Part shown: positions 1 through 6,616 of the stretch, in pieces
Layout of the letters: every line of letters begins with the position of its first letter
How positions within the stretch are numbered: the first letter of the stretch is position 1
Assembly (NCBI GenBank): GCA_023134955.1
Contig: JAGLUC010000294.1
Coordinates: forward strand, 1 to 10,875
Source of the DNA: Methylococcales bacterium
GTDB lineage: Bacteria > Pseudomonadota > Gammaproteobacteria > Methylococcales > Methylomonadaceae
Direction of reading: 5' to 3'
DNA length: 10,875 nt
Made by a program: the position numbers and the translations under genes
Notes under the pieces: model-generated
Databases searched by the model: none
Told to the model about the DNA's origin: nothing
Seen by the model: the letters and a program-made list of their open reading frames with translations, nothing else

Positions 1-1
1 A

Positions 2-1453
2 CAACATGCTGAACAGATTTTAGCCAAATTAATGGCAGAAGCGCGTGGACTGACCATGAAAATTGGTCAATTAATGGCGGGAAGTGATGATAGCAATCTG
101 TTTCAACCGCTTGTGACCAGCATTAAACCTTTACCGTTGGAAAAAATGTTGCCGATTCTGCAACAACATATAGGCAAACCAGTCACCCAGTTATTTCAAC
201 ATATAGACGAATCCAAAGCTGCTGCCTCTCTGGGTCAGGTTCATCATGCAAAGTTATTAGACGACACAGAAGTCGCAGTTAAAATTCGCTATCCCGGGAT
301 AGTTGAGAGTATTAATGCGGAATTAAAACTCAGTGGCTGGCTTCCTGATGCCGGCCCGGTAAAGCGCTGGCAATTTGATTCATCTGATTATAAAAATACT
401 CTGCGGCGACAATTGTTACGGGAAACCGATTACCGTATCGAAATACAAACTCAACAGCGTTTTAAACAGAAATTACAAGTGCCTGGACTGGTTATACCCA
501 AAATCCATGCGGATTTGGGTGGAGAGGCGGTATTAGTTCAGTCCTGGGAGCAAGGCTGTCGATTTACCGAAGCTTGCAAATGGCCTAAAAAAGCGCGTCT
601 GGAAATTGCCAGAACCTTGTTGTTGACTTTATTTCAAAGTCTGTTTGTACATGGAGAAATACACGGTGATCCGCATCCTGGTAATTATTTATTCCGCCGT
701 GATGCTCAAGACCATGCTGAAACAGTATTGCTGGATTATGGCTGCACCGTCGTAATCAGCAAACCTTATCGCCTTGCCTTATTAAAATTAATTCATGCCA
801 GTCAGGCAGGTATAGCTGTTGATCCTTTGCAATGTTTTGTTGCAATGGGTTTTAATGCCGAAAAACTGCATCACATTAAAGATAAAATGCCAGCCTTATG
901 TCAAATATTGTTTCAGCCTTTTTTAGCAGAAAAACCTGTACATGCAAAACAATGGCAAATATCCCAACCCATGCAGCAATTGCTTGAAGATCAGCGATGG
1001 TGGTTCAGAGCGGCTGGCCCTGCTGATTTACTTTTACTACTCCGTACATTTCATGGATTAAAACAGCAAATGGAACATTTGGATGTTGCCATACCGTGGT
1101 GGCCTCTACTTAAATTTGCGGTTGGAGAAGAGTTGCTACAACAGGCGCAAGCCACTGAACTGGCTGTGATTGACAAGTCTTCAACTAACCAACAAGCGGT
1201 GAAAATTAGCGCGCGTAAATTATGCATTAGAGTAACTGATCATGGAAAATTGAGCATTAATCTGGATTTACCCGCAGAAGCCATTCTGGATCTGGAATCC
1301 ATGATACCTTCTAAAGTATTACAACAAATTCAACACAATACCGATATTAATTTAATTGAATTAACAAACAATATACAAGGAAATGGTATTATTCCTCAGG
1401 TAGTCTATACTTCGGAAGTATCGGATAAATACTACAAGATCTGGCTAGAGTAA
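2..1453 (+). CDS. ABC1/ADCK (UbiB-like) family atypical kinase, 5'-truncated by the window edge
   Basis: The reading frame is open to the window edge. The ten codons before the first ATG (position 32) continue the family pattern just ahead of the KxGQ motif, so the true start lies upstream. Numbering from that ATG, I see the KxGQ motif (K10-IGQ), the alanine-rich nucleotide loop AAASLGQVH (63-71), the beta-3 lysine in VAVK (K84), an E-x-D-Y motif followed by a long helix, the catalytic loop HGDPHPGN (211-218) and the metal-binding DYG (D235). All catalytic residues are therefore present. Members of this family bind ATP and support ubiquinone synthesis or other lipid roles. True UbiB ends in two membrane helices; here no hydrophobic anchor is visible. 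Instead residues ~390-473 form a separate tail rich in beta-strand pattern, ending in YKIWLE. I infer a soluble ABC1 kinase and not the ubiquinone protein itself. It lies 176 bp upstream of the roadblock genes, on the same strand. Confidence 0.88.
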   Translation, partial: QHAEQILAKLMAEARGLTMKIGQLMAGSDDSNLFQPLVTSIKPLPLEKMLPILQQHIGKPVTQLFQHIDESKAAASLGQVHHAKLLDDTEVAVKIRYPGIVESINAELKLSGWLPDAGPVKRWQFDSSDYKNTLRRQLLRETDYRIEIQTQQRFKQKLQVPGLVIPKIHADLGGEAVLVQSWEQGCRFTEACKWPKKARLEIARTLLLTLFQSLFVHGEIHGDPHPGNYLFRRDAQDHAETVLLDYGCTVVISKPYRLALLKLIHASQAGIAVDPLQCFVAMGFNAEKLHHIKDKMPALCQILFQPFLAEKPVHAKQWQISQPMQQLLEDQRWWFRAAGPADLLLLLRTFHGLKQQMEHLDVAIPWWPLLKFAVGEELLQQAQATELAVIDKSSTNQQAVKISARKLCIRVTDHGKLSINLDLPAEAILDLESMIPSKVLQQIQHNTDINLIELTNNIQGNGIIPQVVYTSEVSDKYYKIWLE

Positions 1454-1527
1454 CTGTTTTTCTCTATTTACATTAAAGGTTTTAAGGTAATTGTCGATAA
1501 CTAAATTTAGTAACAGAATTTCATCAA

Positions 1528-1580
1528 TACGGCTAATATCCGTAGTAATTGAAATACCTTCAGGGAGGGATTTTCCTGAA
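1528..1580 (+). other. Two small hairpins in the leader of the first roadblock gene
   Basis: The 176-bp gap before the roadblock gene holds two perfect but short inverted repeats. One is TACGG (1528-1532) with CCGTA (1540-1544) around a 7-nt loop. The other is TTCAGG (1559-1564) with CCTGAA (1575-1580) around a 10-nt loop. Neither is followed by a T-run, so they do not look like intrinsic terminators. They could be leader structures or operator half-sites. A very A+T-rich stretch follows them up to the ribosome binding site GGAGA (1619-1623). Arms this short can arise by chance. Confidence 0.25.
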
Positions 1581-1629
1581 TTTTAAGTTTAAAATTTTAA
1601 CATTTAATATTTAATTTTGGAGAATAAAA

Positions 1630-2037
1630 ATGGCAAAGTTAGACGATATCACGCGTGATATTCTTAATTCCGTCGATGGTGCTCTCGGTTGTGCCGTGGT
1701 TGATTTAACCAGTGGTTTATTATTAAGCGTAGCGCATAATGTCCCCTATTTCACTCAAACCTATCTGGAAGCTGTGGGAGCCGCTGCTGTTGATATGATG
1801 CGTGGAAAAAATGTTCAGGCTGTTGAAGGTCTGTTGTCTGCCAATAGAGGCACAACGGTGGAAAAATCAATAACAGAAATTCAAATGTCTACCACAGACA
1901 CTCTGCATTTTATGTCTTGCCTACCAGATAAAGTCGATACCATGGTCATCTTAATTACCAATAAGAAAGCCAATCTGGGTATGGGCTGGGCTGCTGTACG
2001 TGGAGCTTTGCCAAAAGTTTCACCATTAGTTCCTTGA
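1630..2037 (+). CDS. Roadblock/LC7-domain protein (first of two paralogues)
   Basis: This 135-residue protein fills a single roadblock-like fold. An N-terminal helix is followed by the strand pattern CAVVDLTSGLLLSV (residues ~21-34), a long central helix (~43-60), two further strands (around 81-92 and 105-110) and a closing helix after ANLGMG. It has no signal peptide or membrane segment, so it is cytosolic. Roadblock/LC7 proteins dimerise; bacterial members such as MglB bind and stimulate MglA-type GTPases. An MglA-like GTPase lies about 800 bp downstream. The start is well set: GGAGA (1619-1623) lies 6 nt before the ATG. The next gene is a clear paralogue sharing the VVD-x-x-(T/S)GLLL strand and the ANLG turn, 61 bp away. 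The family assignment rests on pattern and context, not on a catalytic motif, since the fold has none. Confidence 0.75.
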   Translation: MAKLDDITRDILNSVDGALGCAVVDLTSGLLLSVAHNVPYFTQTYLEAVGAAAVDMMRGKNVQAVEGLLSANRGTTVEKSITEIQMSTTDTLHFMSCLPDKVDTMVILITNKKANLGMGWAAVRGALPKVSPLVP

Positions 2038-2098
2038 TCCAGATAAAAATCACCAATCCAATGGGTCACAAGGCCCTTCCAAACCAGGAGTTAATTCA

Positions 2099-2494
2099 AT
2101 GAGTGTAGATTCAATTGTAGATAGCATTATCAAAGACGTTCCAAAATCAGTAGCGGCCGGTGTGGTAGATATGGGCACAGGACTGTTATTAGGAGTTAAA
2201 ACAGTAGACGAACATCCTCAGGATGTACTGGATATGCTGGCAGCGGCAACCCATGAGCTTTTTGAGGGTGACAGTGTCACAGGCATAGAAAATATCTTTA
2301 AAAAGGCGCGTGGGGACAGTTCAACTGAACACTATTTTAAAGAAGTGATGGTCACTTCAACTAACCTGCTGCATGTATTTTCACGTTTACACTCTGATCC
2401 TAACATTGTCATATCAGCCGTTTGTCAACAAGGGGCTAATCTGGGTTTAGTCATCATGAAAATGCGTGGCATTGCCGATAAAGAATCAATTTAA
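2099..2494 (+). CDS. Roadblock/LC7-domain protein (second paralogue)
   Basis: This 131-residue protein has the same layout as its upstream neighbour: a short N-terminal helix, the strand AGVVDMGTGLLLGV (~20-33), a central helix (~42-56), strands near 83-93 and 102-108, the ANLGL turn and a final helix. It is cytosolic with no membrane segment. The AGGAG at 2086-2090 lies 8 nt before the ATG and fixes the start. With only 61 bp between the two genes and no terminator in the gap, they are probably co-transcribed. Away from the VVD..GLLL and ANLG blocks the two sequences differ widely, so this is an old duplication and the pair could form a heterodimer. The likely role is a regulator or platform for the MglA-like GTPase encoded next. 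That role is inferred from family knowledge and position. Confidence 0.72.
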   Translation: MSVDSIVDSIIKDVPKSVAAGVVDMGTGLLLGVKTVDEHPQDVLDMLAAATHELFEGDSVTGIENIFKKARGDSSTEHYFKEVMVTSTNLLHVFSRLHSDPNIVISAVCQQGANLGLVIMKMRGIADKESI

Positions 2495-2837
2495 GATTTC
2501 TCAGGGTTTCTCCTGTACGCAATATTTAAGTGGCAACAACTTGTAGAGCGGACTTTAGTCCGCCCTGCAATATTGTTTTACTTGTTTTTAACCATAAAAA
2601 CGAACACATAAAACCACGGCTATACAGATGTATTACATTTAACATGTATCAGAATCAGCTTTGTTTCATGTCACTAGAGGAAATAAAGTTGATAAATTTG
2701 TATTGCTAAATGACAACTCCAGCTACTTACTGTATTCGACATTAACCGAGTTGATTCCATTCAATGTGATTTTCCCTGCCTCAACCTGACCCAAGATACT
2801 GAAATTCTGTTTTTTTTATCGACCAAGAGTATATTTT
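2495..2837. other. 343-bp intergenic region between the second roadblock gene and the GTPase gene
   Basis: No convincing gene is present on either strand. The region holds a REP-like palindrome (listed separately) flanked by two direct copies of GCAATATT (2519-2526 and 2567-2574). Two direct copies of ATGTAT (2628-2633 and 2644-2649) lie 16 bp apart, start to start, with a partial inverted copy ATACA just upstream (2622-2626). A run of eight T's (2810-2817) comes shortly before the weak ribosome binding site AAGAG (2825-2829) of the GTPase gene. I could not find a strong sigma-70 promoter. The length suggests that the GTPase gene has its own transcription start or is controlled separately from the roadblock pair. 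Confidence 0.5.
2541..2570. repeat. REP-like palindrome with a GTAG head
   Basis: A perfect 16-nt palindrome (2548-2563, GCGGACTTTAGTCCGC) is preceded by GTAG (2543-2546). It is bracketed by TTG (2541-2543) and CAA (2568-2570), which can extend the stem across an internal mismatch. A GTAG or GGAG tetranucleotide next to a GC-rich hairpin is the hallmark of REP elements mobilised by TnpA-REP (RAYT) transposases. The element is much more GC-rich than its surroundings. It lacks an immediately adjacent T-run, so it is a poor classical terminator, although T-rich sequence begins about 10 nt downstream. Assignment as a dispersed repeat cannot be confirmed from one copy. Confidence 0.5.
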
Positions 2838-4484
2838 ATGGCAACTATAGACCAAGAAAAAGGCACAGTAGTTTTACGTATTGTCTACGCAGGTGCGCCA
2901 GTTTCTGGTAAAACAGAAAGTCTACGTTCGCTTTCTGATTTAGTGTTCGGTGATGAACGAGGGGAAGAAGAATTTTATACGCCAGACGATACCAGTGGCA
3001 GAACACTTTATTTTGACTGGCTAAACTATGTCGGCGGTTATTTCAAAGGTTACAAGCTGAATTGTCAATTAATCAGTGTACCTGGACAAAAAACTCTAAA
3101 AAATCGTCGTAAATTTCTGTTGGAAATGGCAGATGTGGTTGTTTTTGTGGTCGATTCTGCAAGCGATAAACTGGAACTGGGACTGGACTATTATCGCGAA
3201 ATGGAGCCTTGGTTGCAAAGACCTGACGGGCCTGCAATAGGTATTGTAATACAGGCTAATAAACGTGATTTACCTGATGTTGCATCAATGGATACTATCC
3301 GTCAGACTTATAATGATAACCCAAATTTATTAATCCTCGAAAGTATAGCTACAAAAAGTTCAGGTATACGTGAAACCTTTGTCACCGCTGTCAGGATAGG
3401 TCTTGAGCGTGCAACCTGGTTAATGGATAATGATAAAATATTGTTTGGACCGGCTGACCTGGATTGTGGCAGTGCCTTGCTTGATCTAATGCAAGACAGT
3501 GAATCTGCTGAACGCACCAAGCTGGAACAGACCCAGGAAGATCAAGATATTTCATCACTAATACCCGAACCTAAATCACCCGACCTGGATCTTAGCTCCA
3601 ATCAACTACATCAAATTATTGTTGACTATACTGACAAAGATACTAAGACTAATATTGAACAAGAAAACGCTACAACTTCCAATTCAGAACCCTTACTGCA
3701 AGCAAATGACAATGATTTGGTTTACCGACCTAATCTGCCTAATAAAAATGTAGTTGCTGGTAGTGTATTTCCACCCGTTAGTGGTCGAATTATTCTTCAT
3801 CAATTGAATGATGAAGCTAATGAGACAATTATTACGCTACAGGATTCTGGTGACTGGGAAGCGAAAATAGCTGATCAGTGGAAATTAATCAGCCGGGAAA
3901 ATGCCTGTTTTAAAACGGCTAACGAAGCCCGTAATCATTTAATGCAATGTGCTAAAATCCAGCAAAAACTTAAAAATATTCTGTCGGAACACCGTTGCCT
4001 TGCTATTGTGGAAGATCCCGATTCTGATAATCCTTGGCGAATCTGGCATGTCGTCAGAAATGAAACCAGTCTCGCTGAATTACTCAACAATTCTTTTAGC
4101 AACCCTGTAGCTCAGCAAGTAGCAGAAAGAGTGTATATTGTTGCCGAAAAATTCATCGAAGTGCATAAAATCATTAGCGAAAATCAAATCAATATAGCTT
4201 ATAACCTGGAAAATATTGGGTTAAACAAAAGCGTTATGGGTCTAAACAGAGCTGTATTGGCTTATATAGACTATACTCCAGACAGTGATAATGAGGTAGA
4301 ATTACCTTCCGTTATGGAAGCACTGGCATTGAATTTTAAACAACCCATCCATGATGCTCTGGTTAATTCGTCAGAGCTATCTGTTCCCCACATTTTGCAT
4401 CATCTGGAAATATACGCCAGAGGGAATCAGGAAAAGATGTTAATGGTTGATGTATTGCGTACTTTGTTTATAGGTGAACATTAG
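2838..4484 (+). CDS. MglA-like small GTPase with a long unrecognised C-terminal region
   Basis: Residues ~10-195 are a Ras-like G domain of the MglA type. The P-loop is GAPVSGKT (19-26). Switch I contains GRTLYFDW, with R55 and T56 placed like the switch-I Arg and Thr of MglA. G3 is VPGQ (81-84), the MglA form instead of DxxG, with Q84 equivalent to the MglA catalytic Gln. G4 is NKRD (141-144). All nucleotide-binding motifs are intact, so it should bind and hydrolyse GTP. MglA proteins are normally about 195-200 residues. Here a low-complexity acidic/Asn-rich linker (~215-300) leads to a further domain (~305-548) that I do not recognise. That domain has a hinge-like WRIWHVVRNETSLAELL (400-416) and an ENIGLN segment (458-463), loosely like a kinase C-lobe without its catalytic Asp. 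There is no membrane segment. AAGAG (2825-2829) lies 8 nt before the ATG. Roadblock-type partners are encoded just upstream. A role in polarity or signalling is inferred. Confidence 0.85.
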   Translation: MATIDQEKGTVVLRIVYAGAPVSGKTESLRSLSDLVFGDERGEEEFYTPDDTSGRTLYFDWLNYVGGYFKGYKLNCQLISVPGQKTLKNRRKFLLEMADVVVFVVDSASDKLELGLDYYREMEPWLQRPDGPAIGIVIQANKRDLPDVASMDTIRQTYNDNPNLLILESIATKSSGIRETFVTAVRIGLERATWLMDNDKILFGPADLDCGSALLDLMQDSESAERTKLEQTQEDQDISSLIPEPKSPDLDLSSNQLHQIIVDYTDKDTKTNIEQENATTSNSEPLLQANDNDLVYRPNLPNKNVVAGSVFPPVSGRIILHQLNDEANETIITLQDSGDWEAKIADQWKLISRENACFKTANEARNHLMQCAKIQQKLKNILSEHRCLAIVEDPDSDNPWRIWHVVRNETSLAELLNNSFSNPVAQQVAERVYIVAEKFIEVHKIISENQINIAYNLENIGLNKSVMGLNRAVLAYIDYTPDSDNEVELPSVMEALALNFKQPIHDALVNSSELSVPHILHHLEIYARGNQEKMLMVDVLRTLFIGEH

Positions 4485-4542
4485 TTAAAATGTGAGGGCT
4501 TATTAAGAGAGCTTGAGAGCCAGTGAAAACATTATATTTATT

Positions 4543-4642
4543 GGGGGGTTAAAAAAAGCCATGATATTAATAGACTTGTATTTATAGATCAAATCTCCAT
4601 AGCTGTTCTTTGTATTCAAACAATCAACTTTTTCAACCTCCT
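4543..4642 (+). promoter_or_regulatory. Long stem in the leader of the kinase-like/phosphoesterase gene
   Basis: The 171-bp gap before this gene contains a G6-TT-A7 stretch (4543-4557). It is largely complementary to CTTTTTCAACCTCC at 4628-4641. Pairing 4544-4556 with 4629-4641 gives twelve pairs, one of them G-U, and a single A-C mismatch. The loop is about 70 nt. The downstream arm contains ACCTCCT, which matches the anti-Shine-Dalgarno core of 16S rRNA, and it lies just ahead of a start codon with no Shine-Dalgarno sequence of its own. The loop holds an eight-codon ATG frame (4561-4587) with the G-run 12 nt ahead of it. A role in translational control is possible but inferred only from pairing. 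Confidence 0.35.
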
Positions 4643-4655
4643 CTTCCCTTACTAA

Positions 4656-6188
4656 ATGAATATTGAAATTATCGGCTCAATTGATGGACAGGAACATTTT
4701 TCTTCCCAGCAAGTTGCTGATCTACTAAGTCAGGATCAAACTGAACTGACTTATGGTGAAGCTTTTATGGGGCGACCGGGGACTCATCTTTTTGCTGGTA
4801 AGAACGAAGTAGTTAAATTACGGGCAGAACTTGTTCTAAATCCAAAAAGTGCCAGAGATTATGTCAATAATGCATTAGCGCAAGAACAAAAATTAAAAAT
4901 ACATCATCCTGAAAAAACCTGGTTTTTGCTAAAAGTGAAAAAAGATGAATTTAAAATCGGTAATATCTGTCCTCGTTTAAATCCATTACATCTACTGCTT
5001 AATGCTACAAAACCTTTGTTAGTCGAACAAAGTCTATTATTTCTACATGAAGTTTACCGCCTTTATTTTTCTATCAGTTCAAAGTTTAATTTACGCCTGG
5101 ATGAAGGCTTGTCAAATTTTGGGATTGATATAAACAACAAGCTGTATTATCTGGATGACGATATATACACATGGGATCGGTTTGTTTCCTTTTCTCATGT
5201 TTTGGGGGTTTTAATACGAGGTAATGCCTGGCTGGATGAATCTGCAGCACAAATATTTGGTCACGATTTATATCAATTAATCCATGAGTTTTTTGAGGAA
5301 ACTCATACCAGCATCATGGTAGCTGGTAAGTTGCGAGATATTTATATACCAGATGACAGCAGACGAAAGATACTTGAGATCATCATACAGCAACTGCAAA
5401 GTGGCAAAATCATAAGTAAAAAACTAGATTCAAAAAATCAATATCTGGCAATTTTTGCCGATGTGCATGCAAACTTGCCCGCATTGAATGCAATATTAGA
5501 TTTTTTAAAGCGTGAAAATATTAATCAGGGTATTGTTTTGGGTGATACAGTGGGTTATGGCCCCCATCCGGCTGCCTGTATAGAGCTTCTACAAGAATCT
5601 GGTCTTTCAGTCATTAAAGGTAATCATGACCATGCAGCTGTTACTGGTTCAACTCGTGGCATGTCGTCAACTGCTCGCTGGTGTATGAACTGGACGATTC
5701 CCCGGTTAAAAACTGAACATACTCAATGGTTAGCAGATTTACCTCTTGAAATAAATAATCCCGAAGAGTCAGATAAGCAATGGAAAGCTGTGCATGGTGC
5801 GCCCATGGATCCGAATTATTTTTATGCTTATGTCTATGAAATGACCTATTCAAAAAATCTGGATTTTATGGCAAACCAGGGTATGGATATTTGTTTTCAT
5901 GGACATACCCATTTTCAGGGTGTTTATTCAAGAAATAAAGCAGAACTTGATGCTTTTTTTGAGCAATCAGACCAGTCCTTAAGTTTATTTAATCACAGTC
6001 TTGTCTGTCCTGGAGCCGTAGGGCAACCACGAAACTATAAAACGGGCGCTCAACTGGCGATTTATGATCAGCAGAACAATAAAGTTCGTTTTCTAACCAT
6101 TGATTATTCTATGGATAAGACCTTAAAAGATATGAGAGAACATGATTTTCCAATTAGCTTGATTGAGCGACTTGAAGGTGGGTATTAA
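4656..6188 (+). CDS. Kinase-like domain fused to a calcineurin-like metallophosphoesterase
   Basis: The C-terminal half (~260-485) is a complete two-metal phosphoesterase of the YfcE/CpdA-like superfamily. The motifs are DVH (D269, H271), GDTVGYG (D297), GNHD (N323, H324), HGAP (H380) and HGHTH (H415, H417), so every expected metal ligand is present. The N-terminal half (~28-235) looks like a kinase fold: a glycine-rich MGRPGTHLF (38-46), VVKL with K54, a hinge-like CPRLNPLH (105-112), D149-EGLS-N154 and YYLDDD (164-169). The D149/N154/D167 spacing (5, then 13) equals that of D166/N171/D184 in PKA. No signal peptide or membrane helix is seen, so it is cytosolic. It may phosphorylate and dephosphorylate a target, or sense a ligand and cleave a phosphodiester; the substrate is unknown. 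The start is bounded by an in-frame TAA directly before the ATG, yet no Shine-Dalgarno sequence precedes it. It lies 171 bp after the GTPase gene on the same strand. Confidence 0.82.
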   Translation: MNIEIIGSIDGQEHFSSQQVADLLSQDQTELTYGEAFMGRPGTHLFAGKNEVVKLRAELVLNPKSARDYVNNALAQEQKLKIHHPEKTWFLLKVKKDEFKIGNICPRLNPLHLLLNATKPLLVEQSLLFLHEVYRLYFSISSKFNLRLDEGLSNFGIDINNKLYYLDDDIYTWDRFVSFSHVLGVLIRGNAWLDESAAQIFGHDLYQLIHEFFEETHTSIMVAGKLRDIYIPDDSRRKILEIIIQQLQSGKIISKKLDSKNQYLAIFADVHANLPALNAILDFLKRENINQGIVLGDTVGYGPHPAACIELLQESGLSVIKGNHDHAAVTGSTRGMSSTARWCMNWTIPRLKTEHTQWLADLPLEINNPEESDKQWKAVHGAPMDPNYFYAYVYEMTYSKNLDFMANQGMDICFHGHTHFQGVYSRNKAELDAFFEQSDQSLSLFNHSLVCPGAVGQPRNYKTGAQLAIYDQQNNKVRFLTIDYSMDKTLKDMREHDFPISLIERLEGGY

Positions 6189-6257
6189 GGACTATCCGAG
6201 ATTAAAAACAAATGTTTTTTAGGTGCATTGATAAATCGAATCTAAAGTAGAGCGATC

Positions 6258-6286
6258 TTTTCATTAACTCACATCACTTTTATAAT
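6258..6286 (+). promoter_or_regulatory. Candidate sigma-70 promoter for infA
   Basis: TTTTCA (6258-6263, 4 of 6 consensus bases) and a perfect TATAAT (6281-6286) are separated by the ideal 17 bp. This would start transcription near 6292 and leave a leader of about 75 nt before infA. A second TTGACA (6318-6323) and TATAAT (6346-6351) lie nearer to the gene, but 22 bp apart, which is too far for one promoter. Confidence 0.4.
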
Positions 6287-6369
6287 CGCATACAAATAAA
6301 ATAGCCAGTATTGCTAATTGACAAGCTGTGCTATCATGGTCTGTTTATAATTGACTAGACTAAACAAAG

Positions 6370-6588
6370 ATGGCAAAAGAAGATCAGATTGAAATGGATG
6401 GGAAAGTGATTGATACACTTCCAAATACTATGTTTCGTGTTGAACTAGAGAACGGTCATATTGTGACTGCTCATATTTCAGGAAAAATGCGTAAAAATTA
6501 CATCCGTATTTTAACTGGCGATAAAGTGAAAGTTGAAATGACACCTTATGATTTAACAAAAGGTCGAATTACATTCCGTATGCGTTAA
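6370..6588 (+). CDS. infA: Translation initiation factor IF-1
   Basis: The protein is 72 residues, the standard bacterial IF-1 length, and matches the family from end to end. It is a single S1/OB-fold domain opening MAKEDQIEMDGKV and including the typical blocks TLPNTMFRVELENGH (residues ~16-30), AHISGKMRKNYIRIL (34-48) and the closing strand KGRITFRMR. IF-1 binds the A site of the 30S subunit and acts with IF-2 and IF-3 during initiation. Only AAAG lies close to the ATG, so its ribosome binding site is weak. The gene stands alone, with 181 bp upstream. It converges on clpA with only 28 bp between the two stop codons and no hairpin terminator in that gap, so read-through from each side may overlap the other gene. 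The infA-clpA neighbourhood is common in gammaproteobacteria. Confidence 0.97.
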   Translation: MAKEDQIEMDGKVIDTLPNTMFRVELENGHIVTAHISGKMRKNYIRILTGDKVKVEMTPYDLTKGRITFRMR

Positions 6589-6616
6589 TAACCCCCTGCT
6601 CTATTAAAATAATGAG

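Noticed and set aside
2503..2514. CAGG/CCTG hairpin just after the second roadblock gene, similar to the TTCAGG/CCTGAA hairpin at 1559-1580
   Set aside because: The stem is only 4 bp and no T-run follows. The similarity is too short to call a shared element.
2643..2789. A 48-codon open frame in the roadblock-GTPase gap that reads fairly protein-like near its end
   Set aside because: It has no ATG, no ribosome binding site at a usable start, and resembles no family I recognise. Its length is within chance for this base composition.
4561..4587. Eight-codon ATG frame downstream of a G6 run in the phosphoesterase leader
   Set aside because: The spacing from the G-run (12 nt) is long and the peptide shows no regulatory codon run. 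Kept only as part of the leader description, not as a gene.
6204..6219. Hairpin AAAAAC/GTTTTT followed by T, after the phosphoesterase gene
   Set aside because: The stem has a single G-C pair, so it is too weak to call as an intrinsic terminator, though it may contribute to 3'-end formation.
6318..6351. TTGACA and TATAAT ahead of infA
   Set aside because: Both hexamers are perfect, but 22 bp apart, too far for a sigma-70 promoter. A better-spaced pair lies upstream.
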